A stretch of DNA of 53,526 nt from Alphaproteobacteria bacterium (GCA_028278105.1 JANQEX010000030.1:1-53526); one strand, 5' to 3'. Shown: positions 32,247 to 42,231, counted from the stretch's first letter. Notes: generated from the letters alone by a model not told the origin. Translations and numbers: made by a program.

Positions 32247-33974
32247 ATGAATCCGTCGCGTCAGGTTCATACCGAAGGAAAGCCCGCCTTCCGGCGGCCG
32301 GCCGTTCGCGGCCTGTGCGCGCTTTTGCTGTGCGGATTTTTGTGCGGCTGCACCTATACGGGCCCCGGCATCGATCCGCCGGAATATGTGCGCGAGCGCA
32401 AGGTAAAGATCGACGACATTCCCGGCCGCAAGGAGACCGTGCGCGGCACCGAAGACCCGCCCATCGTCACCCTGCAACTCGGCTCCGCGCTCAAGCCCCA
32501 GCGCCTGCGCGCCACGGACGACCTGCCAGCGGCCGTCACGGTCGGCAACACGAACCTCAACAACGTGCCGGTCACGATTGCCTTGCAGGCCGTGCTGGCG
32601 GACACCGACGTCACGCTGCTGTGGGACAAGGCCGAGTTGCAGGACCACACGGTCACCCTCATGAACCTGAAAGGCCCGCTTCCCAGGGTGGTGGACCGCA
32701 TTTGCCGCGCCGCCAAGCTGCTCTGCGCCTACCGCAACGGGGCGCTGGAACTGATGGAGGAGGACACCTTCGTGGTCGAGCTTCCCGCCGTGCCCATGCC
32801 GGTCGGCGGCGGCACAAGCACGGCCAACGACACCATCACCGAGACCATTCAGGCCCTGATCGGCGGGAAGTTCAAGGTCGACAAGACCGGCGGGAACCTT
32901 ATCTACACCACCGATTCCGACGGGTCGGAGCGGGTGCAAAGCTACCTCACCCAGTTGCGCAACGGGCGGCCGCTGATCGTGCTGCAGCTTTATATCTGGC
33001 AGGTCACGCTGGACGACAGCCAGCAGCTTGGCATCAACTGGTCGCAACTGGACGCCAGCAAGTTCGGCGGCCATGTCGAAAACCTCAAGCTAAGCTCCAC
33101 CTCGGCCCTGAAAACCATTTCTTCCGGCTCAGGCGTCAGCCTGGGCGCGGTGTTCACCGGGCTGGTCGACGCCAACGCGCTGCTCGGCTTCCTGTCCACG
33201 CAAGGGCGCGTGCAGAATATCAGCAGCCCGCAGCTTACCTTCGTGTCGGGCACCGGCGCCAAGTTCGAAACCGGCGGCGTGCAGCGCTTCGTCTCGCAGG
33301 TGGGCACGCTGGTCAGTTCCGTTTCCGGCAGCACCAGCAGCACGTCCGGCGTCAGCAACAACACGATTTCCACCGAAGACCTCAAGCTGGGCCTGTCGGT
33401 GGTCGCCACCGGCAGTTATGAAAGCGGCGTGGTCTTCGCCAATCTTGAGATCAAGACCACCGATCTCGTGAAGGTCAACGAAGTCAGCGCGGGCGGCACC
33501 ACGCTGCAACTGCCGCAAACCAACGACCGCACCGTCAACACCGTGCTGCGGGTCCGGCCCGGCGACAACCTGGTGCTGGCCGGCCTGCAAACCTCGACCG
33601 ACACGCGCGCGCGCGACGGCCTGCCGGGCGGCGGCACGGGCGGCACCCTGCCGCTGTTCTCGTCCAACGTGCTGTCCAATTCCGAAACCGTCATCCTGGT
33701 AAAGCCGTCGGTGGTGTTCTTCAGCGACCGCGACCTGCCCGTCACCCGCACGGTCGAGCGCGTGCGCCAAAAGACAAAAGCCGCCGCCGCAGCCGCGGAG
33801 CCGGCGACGCCGGCGCGGCCGGTTGAAAATGTTGCCCTGCCGGCCCATCCCGGCGCCCTTCAGGATGAATTCGGCGCCGTGGTCGAGCTGTTCGAAAATA
33901 TCCACGCGCCCCCCGCGCCGGTCGCGCAGGCGGCATCCGGAACCGGGCTCGCACGTGAGGTGAAGGCCCCATGA
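32247..33974 (+). CDS. Type IVb pilus / T2S-like secretin lipoprotein (PilN/BfpB-type)
   Basis: Lipobox LLCGFLCGC; LIVLQLYIWQVTLDDSQQLGINW; SSPQLTFVSGTGAKFETGGVQRFV; VLRVRPGDNLVLAGLQ; SETVILVKPSVV. Confidence 0.85.
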   Translation: MNPSRQVHTEGKPAFRRPAVRGLCALLLCGFLCGCTYTGPGIDPPEYVRERKVKIDDIPGRKETVRGTEDPPIVTLQLGSALKPQRLRATDDLPAAVTVGNTNLNNVPVTIALQAVLADTDVTLLWDKAELQDHTVTLMNLKGPLPRVVDRICRAAKLLCAYRNGALELMEEDTFVVELPAVPMPVGGGTSTANDTITETIQALIGGKFKVDKTGGNLIYTTDSDGSERVQSYLTQLRNGRPLIVLQLYIWQVTLDDSQQLGINWSQLDASKFGGHVENLKLSSTSALKTISSGSGVSLGAVFTGLVDANALLGFLSTQGRVQNISSPQLTFVSGTGAKFETGGVQRFVSQVGTLVSSVSGSTSSTSGVSNNTISTEDLKLGLSVVATGSYESGVVFANLEIKTTDLVKVNEVSAGGTTLQLPQTNDRTVNTVLRVRPGDNLVLAGLQTSTDTRARDGLPGGGTGGTLPLFSSNVLSNSETVILVKPSVVFFSDRDLPVTRTVERVRQKTKAAAAAAEPATPARPVENVALPAHPGALQDEFGAVVELFENIHAPPAPVAQAASGTGLAREVKAP

Positions 33975-35446
33975 TCCCGCGCGGCGCGACATTTGTTGCA
34001 TTTGGACTGACGGCCGTGCTGCTGGCGGCCGCGCCGACGGCGGCGCAAGGCCGCAACGCGTCCTTTATTGATCCTTCGGCGATGCCCGGCAAGGACGGAA
34101 AGAACACGGCCATGATGGCCAGCACCGTGGCGGCCGATCCGCCGCAGACCGACGCCGGCGAAACGCTGGTCAACGTGGCGCGGCGGGTGACGGTGTTTTT
34201 TTTCAACGGGGCGCGCAACGCGGTCCAGCTCAAGCAGCTGACGATCAATGCCGACGGCAATGTGCGCAGCAAGGTCCTGGCCGACGATTGCCGCAGCCTG
34301 CGCACCCTGCCGCCGCTGGACCGGTGCTCGATTGCGATGGAAGTGGTGCCGACCAGTCCGGGCCCGTGGTCGGTCGAGGTGCTTTTGAACCATTCGGGGC
34401 CGGGGCGCATCGCGCGGGGCGAGATCCTCGGCACGACCCTGGGCAAGACCGACGGCCGGGCCGAAGGGCTGACGGTCAGCAAAAAAATCGCCGCCGCGCT
34501 TGAGTTCGGCGACGTCCGGGTGGGCGTGGAAAGCGTGGCGCGCACCATGCTGATTGAGAACGACTCAAGCGACCCGTTGGACATCGACTCCATCGACCTG
34601 GTGGATAACGGCGATTCCAGCCTGCGCCTGCGCGATTCCGGCTGCCAGAGAGGCGACTCGCTCCGGTCCGGGGAATCCTGCCCCATCACCATCATGTGGA
34701 CGCCCCGGCGGCGCGGCAGTATCGCCACCGACCTGATCGTGCATCACAGCGGCAATCTTGGTTTTGTCGTGGTGCCCATCCGTGGCAAGGCGGTGGTTGA
34801 TGAGGAGGGGACGGATGGCGGGTCCGGCTCCGCGTCCCGGACGGATTCCGGATCCTCCGGCGCATCGCTTGTTCCGAAAGGCGGGGGAGAGATGCAGGCG
34901 CGCGTCGCGGGTGCGATCCTGGCGCCGCCGTCCGCGCCCGCGCCGCCATCCGTTTCGGACATCGTCAAAAGCCTGCCGAAAATCAAGGATCACCGGCTTT
35001 CCCGGAACAAAAGCGCCGGGGACGCCACGCCGGGCCCGGCGCTGAGCCTGATCGGCACGGTGAACAACCGCGCCATTCTTGGCAGCGTGGACGGCCAGAC
35101 CTATGTGATCGGCCTCGGCGAGACCGCCGTGATCAATGACGAGGTCGTGGCGCTGCTTCAGCTTGATCCCACCCGCGCGGTTGTCAATATTTCCGGCGCG
35201 CGCCGGGTGCTTGCGCTGCGGCAGGCCCCGACCATACGCAAATCCTCCACCGCCCTTGGCGGCGCGTCATCCAGCCCTTCGGCGAGCAGCACCTCGGAGC
35301 CGCTCGGCACGGTTTCAGCCCCGGAGGCATCTTCAATTTCCGCTCCTCCGGTCACGGCGCCGCCGTCCATGGCCGCGCCGGAAACAAGCCTGCCGCCGCC
35401 TCCCGCCGCGCCGACCCTGAACGGGCTTCCTCCCGGATCAGGCTAG
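33971..35446 (+). CDS. Exported protein with ASH/Ig-like repeats and a C-terminal PilP-like domain
   Basis: Signal peptide; FGDVRVGVESVARTMLIENDSSDPLDIDSIDL; C-terminal LSLIGTVNNRAILGSVDGQTYVIGLGETAVINDEVVALL. Confidence 0.6.
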   Translation: MIPRGATFVAFGLTAVLLAAAPTAAQGRNASFIDPSAMPGKDGKNTAMMASTVAADPPQTDAGETLVNVARRVTVFFFNGARNAVQLKQLTINADGNVRSKVLADDCRSLRTLPPLDRCSIAMEVVPTSPGPWSVEVLLNHSGPGRIARGEILGTTLGKTDGRAEGLTVSKKIAAALEFGDVRVGVESVARTMLIENDSSDPLDIDSIDLVDNGDSSLRLRDSGCQRGDSLRSGESCPITIMWTPRRRGSIATDLIVHHSGNLGFVVVPIRGKAVVDEEGTDGGSGSASRTDSGSSGASLVPKGGGEMQARVAGAILAPPSAPAPPSVSDIVKSLPKIKDHRLSRNKSAGDATPGPALSLIGTVNNRAILGSVDGQTYVIGLGETAVINDEVVALLQLDPTRAVVNISGARRVLALRQAPTIRKSSTALGGASSSPSASSTSEPLGTVSAPEASSISAPPVTAPPSMAAPETSLPPPPAAPTLNGLPPGSG

Positions 35447-35456
35447 GGGACATGTC

Positions 35457-37238
35457 ATGGACGATATCGTCGAACAGCAACCGGCTCCGGCCCCGTCGAC
35501 ATCGCCGCCGGAAAACCGCTTTATCCTGCTGCCGCGCCATTTCAACATGGCGCTGGCCGAGCAGGCGGTGCACCGCGCCCGTGGCCGCCATCTGAGCGTC
35601 GAGGAAATCCTCAAGCGCAACGGCTTCCGCCAGGAAGACGAGGACAAGGGCGCGGCCGCTCCCGGCGCGGCGGACGCCCATCGCACGCGCCATGCCGACC
35701 TGAACATGCAAAATCTTCGCCTGTATGTGCCGTCGTCGGTGCAGGCGGCGATGGGACTTTGCCTGCTGGACCTGAAAAGCGGCGTGTTGCGCATCGCGGT
35801 GGGCGACCGCTTCGGCGTGGAAGAGCAGGAACGCATTTTGCAGGCGCTCAAGCGCGGCAACTGCGTGGTCACCCGTGTCGAAGCCGAACCCTGGGACCGC
35901 GCCGAGCTGGCGCGCCTGATGCGCGAGCAAACCGAAGTGGCGGGCGAGCGCCTGATCCGCATTTTCGCCACGCTGGCGCGCGATCCCGACAACGGCACGC
36001 TGGTCGAGCAGGCGGTGCACGACATTCTGGCCGAAGCGCTGCAAGGCCGCACCTCGGATATTCACCTCACCTTGCAGGAAGACGACGCGCGCTGCTGGAT
36101 CCGCTACCGCGTGGACGGCGACGTGATCTACAAGCACCTGATCCCCAACCGCGTGATGGCGCCCATCATCACCCGCATCAAGACCGACGCCAAGATGGAC
36201 GCCGCCGACCGCCAGCATCCCCAGGACGGCCGCCTGTCCTTCGAATGGCAGGGCCGCATGATCGACATTCGCTGCGCCTCGCTGCCGGTGGCGCCCAGCG
36301 GCGAGAAGCTCACCCTTCGCCTTCTCGACCGCGACAACCTGCGCTCGTTCGACGAGCTTTTTTCCAACGCCCCGACGGTGGCCGAACGTCTGCGCCGCAC
36401 CTTGCACGGCGCGGTGAAGGACGGCGGCCTGATCGTGGTCAGCGGCCCGACCGGGTCCGGTAAATCCACCACGCTTTACGGCATCATCCAGGAAATCGAC
36501 CGCTCGGCGCGCGCGGTCTATTCGGTGGAAGCGCCGGTGGAATACGACATGCCGCTGGTGGACCAGACCTCGGTCACCGATTATTCAAAGAACACCATCG
36601 CCGACATGATCCGCGCCCTGATGCGCCACGATCCCGACATCATCATCATCGGCGAAATGCGCGACAGCGACACGGTGGAAGCGGCCCTGCGCGCCACCGA
36701 ATCGGGCCACCTCGTTATCACCACCGTGCACGCGGTGGACGCGCTGCACGTGCTGGACCGCATGGACGGCTTCCTGTCCAGCGCCTACCGCACCAGCGGC
36801 CTGTATATTCTGGGGCATGCGCTGATCGGCTCGCTGTCCCAGCGCCTCGTCAAGACGGTCTGCCCGGCCTGCCACCGCAAGGTCCGCGCCGCCGAAACCT
36901 ATGGCGACGAGGCGCGCTGCCAGGATATCGGCGTGGCGCCGGACGATCTTCTGGCGGTGGCCGAGCGCAAGGGCTGTGATCTTTGCAACCATACCGGCTT
37001 TCTGGGCCGTACGCTGGCGCTGGAAGCGCTGTTCCCGCCCGAAGACCAGGCCAGCCGCCGGGCGCTGACCGAGATGATCGTCTCGAACGTCACCAGTTCA
37101 ATCGTCGATATTCCCGGAACCATCTACATTCCGCGCGAGCAGTCGATCCGCGATCTTGTCCGCCGGCGGGTGATCGACGCGCATATGGGCGCCTCGCTCC
37201 TCGTCGAGGAACTGGCCGCCAAGGCAGGGCGGCGATGA
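35457..37238 (+). CDS. GspE/PilB-superfamily assembly ATPase
   Basis: Walker A GPTGSGKSTTLYGI; DILAEALQGRTSDIHL; DPDIIIIGEMRDSDTVEAALRATESGHLVITTVHA; Cys4 site CPAC...CDLC. Confidence 0.92.
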   Translation: MDDIVEQQPAPAPSTSPPENRFILLPRHFNMALAEQAVHRARGRHLSVEEILKRNGFRQEDEDKGAAAPGAADAHRTRHADLNMQNLRLYVPSSVQAAMGLCLLDLKSGVLRIAVGDRFGVEEQERILQALKRGNCVVTRVEAEPWDRAELARLMREQTEVAGERLIRIFATLARDPDNGTLVEQAVHDILAEALQGRTSDIHLTLQEDDARCWIRYRVDGDVIYKHLIPNRVMAPIITRIKTDAKMDAADRQHPQDGRLSFEWQGRMIDIRCASLPVAPSGEKLTLRLLDRDNLRSFDELFSNAPTVAERLRRTLHGAVKDGGLIVVSGPTGSGKSTTLYGIIQEIDRSARAVYSVEAPVEYDMPLVDQTSVTDYSKNTIADMIRALMRHDPDIIIIGEMRDSDTVEAALRATESGHLVITTVHAVDALHVLDRMDGFLSSAYRTSGLYILGHALIGSLSQRLVKTVCPACHRKVRAAETYGDEARCQDIGVAPDDLLAVAERKGCDLCNHTGFLGRTLALEALFPPEDQASRRALTEMIVSNVTSSIVDIPGTIYIPREQSIRDLVRRRVIDAHMGASLLVEELAAKAGRR

Positions 37239-38458
37239 GGCTGTGGAGCGTGCGTTACGCCGTGCCGATGCCGGGCGGATTCATCACCGTGCGCGAGGAC
37301 GACTTTTACCTTCCCTCGCCCGGCGACGTGCGGCACACCCTGCGGGCCAAGGGCTGGTGGCCGATCCGGATCAACGAGCGGAAGCCGCCGATGTTCGAAT
37401 GGATGGACGTGCGCAACGCCGCCTGGCAGTTGCAGCTTTTGCGCGCGCTGCGTTTCCAGTCGGCGACCTCTTCGACCGGTACCGCGCTGCTGAACATCAT
37501 CGAGGCGGAGACCGATCCCCGCAAGCGCCTGGCCTTTCTGCCCACCCGTTCGGTGCTGAAAGGCGGCGGCTCGTTTTCCGAGGCGCTCAAGCAGCTCAAG
37601 TTGCTTGACGCCGCGACGCTGGCCATCATCATCGCTGGCGAGCGGGCCGGCGACCTGAAAGGCGTGATTCACCAGGCCATCCAGCACGTCGAGGAAAAGG
37701 GCAAGCAGATGAAGGTGGTGATGGCGGCGCTGGGCTGGCTGTCCTTCGACATCATCTCCATTGTTTCCACGATTTTCGGCGCGCAGTTCAGCTTCATCCC
37801 TTATTTGAAGGATTCCGCGACCAAGAACAACACCGACAAGGAAGCCCTGGCCGAGTTCGAATCCGCCATCCAGGCGGTCAGCATCGTCAATTTCACGCTC
37901 ATGATTCTGACCGTGGGCGGATCCCTGGGCCTGACCCTGTTGGCCATGATCTTCTGGCGCAACCGCCACAAGCCGGAGCATTTCGCCTCGCGGATGGTGG
38001 CGAAGGTGCCGCTGATCAGCACCTATATGCGCGACTCCAACATGCATGACAGTTGCATGCTCATGGCACGCCTGCTGCGCGGCGGCGTGCCGCTGGACGA
38101 GGCCATCCGCATCATCATGGATTCCAGCATCGAGCCGACGGTGCGGAAATACTGGAAAAGCTGTCTTGACCGGCTGATGGCGGGCGTCGATAGCGCCAAG
38201 GCGCTGGCCCGCGACCCGCTCACCCGCGCCGAAACGGATCAGGTGCGGAGCATTCAGTCCATTGACCAGTTGGCCGAAGTGTTCGAAGGTATCGCCGAGG
38301 AGCGCAAAAGCGCCTCGAAAATCGGCCAGCGCAAGATCATGATGGCGGGCCTGTTCATCATGATGACGCTGTTTGGCGCGGTGGTGCTGACCATGATCTG
38401 GCTGCTGATGATCCAGAACCAGGGCTTCATGGAAAGCCTCAAGAATGTGCAGGGTTAG
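37235..38458 (+). CDS. GspF/PilC-like (PilR/BfpE-type) inner-membrane platform protein
   Basis: Multiple TM segments; DSCMLMARLLRGGVPLDEAIRIIMDSS; ATG overlaps ATPase stop. Confidence 0.8.
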   Translation: MRLWSVRYAVPMPGGFITVREDDFYLPSPGDVRHTLRAKGWWPIRINERKPPMFEWMDVRNAAWQLQLLRALRFQSATSSTGTALLNIIEAETDPRKRLAFLPTRSVLKGGGSFSEALKQLKLLDAATLAIIIAGERAGDLKGVIHQAIQHVEEKGKQMKVVMAALGWLSFDIISIVSTIFGAQFSFIPYLKDSATKNNTDKEALAEFESAIQAVSIVNFTLMILTVGGSLGLTLLAMIFWRNRHKPEHFASRMVAKVPLISTYMRDSNMHDSCMLMARLLRGGVPLDEAIRIIMDSSIEPTVRKYWKSCLDRLMAGVDSAKALARDPLTRAETDQVRSIQSIDQLAEVFEGIAEERKSASKIGQRKIMMAGLFIMMTLFGAVVLTMIWLLMIQNQGFMESLKNVQG

Positions 38459-38463
38459 ATTCA

Positions 38464-39432
38464 GTGAGTTTCGATCTTGCTTCCGAAAGCGCCGCGGGCG
38501 CGGAGAATGAAGGCCTTGCCGAAAGCGGGTCCGGCCTTGTCCAGACCTATCATTTTCCGGGCGAGTTGATCGGCGGCTCGTCGCCGCTGGTCAAGGGGGA
38601 GGAGGAGGCGCTCGCCTGGCAGGCGGCCGCCGAGGCCTGCGATTCCGAGCGGATTCATTTTGTCTGGCGCGCGCAGGAGGGGCGCGTGTGGTATCTTGCC
38701 GTCCGGTCGCAGGACCTTGCGTCCTTCCCGCGCTCGTGGTGCCCCTTTGCCTCGTTGCTGCCCGGCATGCCCGATGCGCGGCCCGCGCCGGTGATCTACA
38801 CCTTTTTCAGCGACGAAGCGGCGGCGCTGATGGCGGTGGACAAGGACAGCCTGCAGATCATCCGCGGCACGCCGTCCATCATCCGCGCCAAGGCCGAGCG
38901 CATGGCCCGCGAGATGAACGGTGCCGGCGTCGTCGATCTTCAGCCCGACGTCATCGTCAAGCTGAAGGCCGTGGAATGGGAATCCCTGTCGTTGCTGGAG
39001 GACCGCGCCCGGCGCTTTCTTGGGGCGCTTTCGGTGGTGTCGGGCCTGCTGGTGACCGCGGGCGCTTTTTTCGTCTGGTTCATGGCGTCGATTGCGCAAA
39101 TCACCTATCACGCCGACCTGGACGATCTGCGGCAGCGCAGCACCAAGGCGTCGTATGAGTTGCAACAGTCCGCCCTGGTCCTGCGCGCCAGCGGCATGCG
39201 CCAGCAGATTGCCGCCTTTAACCGGATCAATGACGGGCTGGTCGGCCTGCAAGGCTGGCTGAAGCTTTATCTGATCAAGGGCAACGCCGTGAAATGGTGG
39301 GCGGTCGTGCCGGCCAATCTTACGGCGGAGCGCATCTCGGAGCTGGGCGCGCAAACCATTGAAGCCGTGCCCGACGGTCTCGTGATCGCCAATGCCAAGG
39401 GATCCTATGTGCGAGAGAAAGAAATAAAGTGA
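38464..39432 (+). CDS. Single-TM pilus-locus protein, unknown (PilO-like position)
   Basis: Cytoplasmic domain, TM FLGALSVVSGLLVTAGAFFVWFMA, periplasmic coiled segment; GTG start; contiguous with pilus genes. Confidence 0.55.
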   Translation: MSFDLASESAAGAENEGLAESGSGLVQTYHFPGELIGGSSPLVKGEEEALAWQAAAEACDSERIHFVWRAQEGRVWYLAVRSQDLASFPRSWCPFASLLPGMPDARPAPVIYTFFSDEAAALMAVDKDSLQIIRGTPSIIRAKAERMAREMNGAGVVDLQPDVIVKLKAVEWESLSLLEDRARRFLGALSVVSGLLVTAGAFFVWFMASIAQITYHADLDDLRQRSTKASYELQQSALVLRASGMRQQIAAFNRINDGLVGLQGWLKLYLIKGNAVKWWAVVPANLTAERISELGAQTIEAVPDGLVIANAKGSYVREKEIK

Positions 39433-40046
39433 AGTTCTCCCTGGACGAAAGCCTGTCATTCCTGAAAAAGCCGGCGCAGGCGTCGCTGCAAAGCGCCGCC
39501 CGGCTGGATCTTCGCATGGGCGAGGTCTCGCGCTACTTTTCCGGGGCTGTTTTCCAGAAAGCGGCGGCGATGCTCGACAAAGCCACCCTCTGGATCATCC
39601 TTATCACCTGGATTGTGGCCACGCTGTCAATCGGGGCCGCCTTCATGTCGGTGCGCGCGGCCGCCGATCTCAAGATGAAGGCGGACACGGCCCGCGCCTT
39701 GCAGCCGGTGATCCCGAAAATCACGCGCGCGCCGCTGACGCGCGGGCAATACATGCCGCTCTACGAGCGAATCAAAAAGGAATTTCCAACCCTGACTTTC
39801 GAAGTCACGGCCCGGCCCGGTCTGAGGATTTTCAGCAACAATGGAGATGATTTTAGCAGTTGGCTAAACGCCATCGGTTTTGCGGATTCCATGGTGCCGA
39901 CCATTCGCTGGGACATGATTTTCTTTTGCGCCGGCACCGAATGTCCCGGAACGCCGCTTATGGCCGCGGAGCTGGTTGCCGAGACAATTACCATAACGGG
40001 ATCGGAAGGAAGTATGGAGGCAGCCTTGTCCGAAGTTTCCAAATAA
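39429..40046 (+). CDS. Single-TM pilus-locus protein, unknown
   Basis: TM LWIILITWIVATLSIGAAFMSV; ATG overlaps previous stop. Confidence 0.55.
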   Translation: MKFSLDESLSFLKKPAQASLQSAARLDLRMGEVSRYFSGAVFQKAAAMLDKATLWIILITWIVATLSIGAAFMSVRAAADLKMKADTARALQPVIPKITRAPLTRGQYMPLYERIKKEFPTLTFEVTARPGLRIFSNNGDDFSSWLNAIGFADSMVPTIRWDMIFFCAGTECPGTPLMAAELVAETITITGSEGSMEAALSEVSK

Positions 40047-40162
40047 AACGGCTCTACGTTGCGAATCGGACATATTTCGTTTCTGCGCTTTTGGGTTCTC
40101 CGGTAACAATTGTTTAACAAACCCTACCTACGCTTTACAGGTTGTTTCTTCTGGAGTTTTGC

Positions 40163-40786
40163 ATGCGGCACAGTCCTTCCCGTATGAATCGCACGGCGGG
40201 CATCGCCATCGGCCCCATTCTGTTTATTGTGGCCATTCTCGCCGTTCTGGCCACGGCCATCGCCGCGGGGTCCAGCACGTTTGCGACAAGCTCAAGTGGC
40301 GAAACAAACCGCACCAATGCCGCGGCCCTGATCCAGATCGGGCAAAACCTGAAAATGGGCGTGGATCGCATCGTGGCGCTGGGCACGCCGATGACCAGCG
40401 TGGTTATCAATGCGAGCAACACGGTAAACAACGCCGACCTGTTTTCGCCGACCGGCGGCGGCCTGGTTCCGCCCGCGACAACGCTTTCGTCCACCGGTTC
40501 GGACGCGTGGGCATACGGTTATGCGGTTGTGACCAATCTGGGCACCACCACGAATGACCGCGTGGCCTTTTTGAAGGTTACGCAAGGGGTGTGTGACCAG
40601 ATCAACAGCCAGACGGGGGGCGTGGCCACGGCGGGCGCCACGCGCAACGCCGACCTTGGCGGTAACATGGAGGCCAACATCACCAACACCTGGCCCACGG
40701 GGCAGGCCGGAAAGATGGTGGGGTGTATCGTCAACACCAATGGCACGCCGGCTCATTACTTTTACCAGATTCTTGGCGTGCAATAG
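40163..40786 (+). CDS. Pilin-like protein 1
   Basis: N-terminal hydrophobic GIAIGPILFIVAILAVLATAIAAGSSTF; C-terminal Cys pair; paralogous to the next gene. Confidence 0.7.
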   Translation: MRHSPSRMNRTAGIAIGPILFIVAILAVLATAIAAGSSTFATSSSGETNRTNAAALIQIGQNLKMGVDRIVALGTPMTSVVINASNTVNNADLFSPTGGGLVPPATTLSSTGSDAWAYGYAVVTNLGTTTNDRVAFLKVTQGVCDQINSQTGGVATAGATRNADLGGNMEANITNTWPTGQAGKMVGCIVNTNGTPAHYFYQILGVQ

Positions 40787-40921
40787 CGGTCCGGGAACAT
40801 CATTTCAGGCCCGGTGCAAAAAATGGCCTGACAAGCCTATGCGAATTGCCTAAACTTGCGCAGAAGTTTGTCGTAACGACACATGTTTGGTCCGCGCCTG
40901 TTTTTGTAAAGGGTTCTGTTC

Positions 40922-41539
40922 ATGCTGCCTCGTCCTTCGTCCCGGTCCGGCGTCGCCATCGGCCCGATCCTGTTTATCGTGGCGATACTGGCCGTTCTGG
41001 CCACGGCCATCGCCGCGGGGTCCAGCACGTTTTCCACCAACTCCAGCCAGGAAACAAACCGCACCAACGCCGCCGCGCTGATCCAGATCGGCCAGAACCT
41101 GAAAATGGGCGTGGACCGCATCATCACCCTTGGCACGGCGGTTGAGAATGTCGTCATTAACTCCGCCAACACCGTCAATAGCGCGGATCTGTTCTCGCCC
41201 ACCGGCGGGGGGCTGATTCCGCCCGCCACCACGCTGTCTTCCGATGGATCACAATCCTGGATTTATAGCTGGGCGGACATTACGGGACTTGGAACCTCGT
41301 CCCTGGAGCGTATTGCCCTGCTGAGGGTTACCTTGGGCGTTTGCAACCAGATCAACACCCAGGCCGGCAATCCCGGCGACGCCACCAACGACACGAATGG
41401 CGATTTCGGCAGTAACATGGAAGTCAACATCACCGCCAACTGGCCGTCCAACCTGGACAGAAAAATGGTCGGGTGCATCGACAATATTAACGGCAGCGGC
41501 AACGCCTATTACTTTTATCAGGTTCTGGCCGTCCAATAA
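40922..41539 (+). CDS. Pilin-like protein 2 (paralogue)
   Basis: GVAIGPILFIVAILAVLATAIAAGSSTF...; same length and architecture as pilin-like 1. Confidence 0.7.
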   Translation: MLPRPSSRSGVAIGPILFIVAILAVLATAIAAGSSTFSTNSSQETNRTNAAALIQIGQNLKMGVDRIITLGTAVENVVINSANTVNSADLFSPTGGGLIPPATTLSSDGSQSWIYSWADITGLGTSSLERIALLRVTLGVCNQINTQAGNPGDATNDTNGDFGSNMEVNITANWPSNLDRKMVGCIDNINGSGNAYYFYQVLAVQ

Positions 41540-41670
41540 TTTTCTGAAAGTAATTTATTTGATTGAAGAAAAGCGCCGTTTTGGGCATAAGTTCCGTCCT
41601 CAGGCCTGCGGTCGCCCGCTCGTGAGCATCCCGGCCTGGCATCTTTTCCCATCGTGAAAGGTAGCGCGGC

Positions 41671-42231
41671 ATGGAGAATATCCTGTCAGGTAAAAAGATT
41701 TGCATATTGGTGGCCAGTGGTTTTTCCGAAGACATATTCAGCCGGATCCAGAAAACCCTTAACAGGACGGGCGCCGTTCTCAAAACGGTGGCGCCGGAAA
41801 ATGGCCTTGTCCATGGCTGGCATGACAGGGACTGGGGGCATTATTTCCCGGTCGACATTCACCTGGCCGAGGCGCTGGGTTCCGATTTCGACGGGCTGGT
41901 TATTTGCGGCGGCGCGCGCGCGGTCGAGAAGCTGAAGGGCAACCTTCATACCCGCCGCATTCTCCGTCATTTTTTCGAGGCGCAAAAGCCCGTGGCCGCG
42001 CTGACGGAAGGGGTGGAGCTTCTGGTGCCATGCGAAGGGCTTTCCGGCCGGGAAGTGGGCGCGTGTGAATCGGCGCGCGCGGCGCTCGCCGCCGCCGGCG
42101 CCACGGTTGTCGATGACGAACCCGCGGTCATCGACGGCTTTTTGCTCAGCATGTCCGCGTTCGGGGAAGACAGCATCGAGATCATGATTCAGCATCTGGC
42201 CGAAGATCCCAGCTTGCAGCACGCGGCCTGA
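41671..42231 (+). CDS. DJ-1/PfpI superfamily protein lacking the usual Cys nucleophile
   Basis: KKICILVASGFSEDIFSRI, FDGLVICGGARAVEKLKG, KPVAALTEGVELLV (normally ICHG), AAGATVVDDEPAVIDGFLLS. Confidence 0.7.
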   Translation: MENILSGKKICILVASGFSEDIFSRIQKTLNRTGAVLKTVAPENGLVHGWHDRDWGHYFPVDIHLAEALGSDFDGLVICGGARAVEKLKGNLHTRRILRHFFEAQKPVAALTEGVELLVPCEGLSGREVGACESARAALAAAGATVVDDEPAVIDGFLLSMSAFGEDSIEIMIQHLAEDPSLQHAA

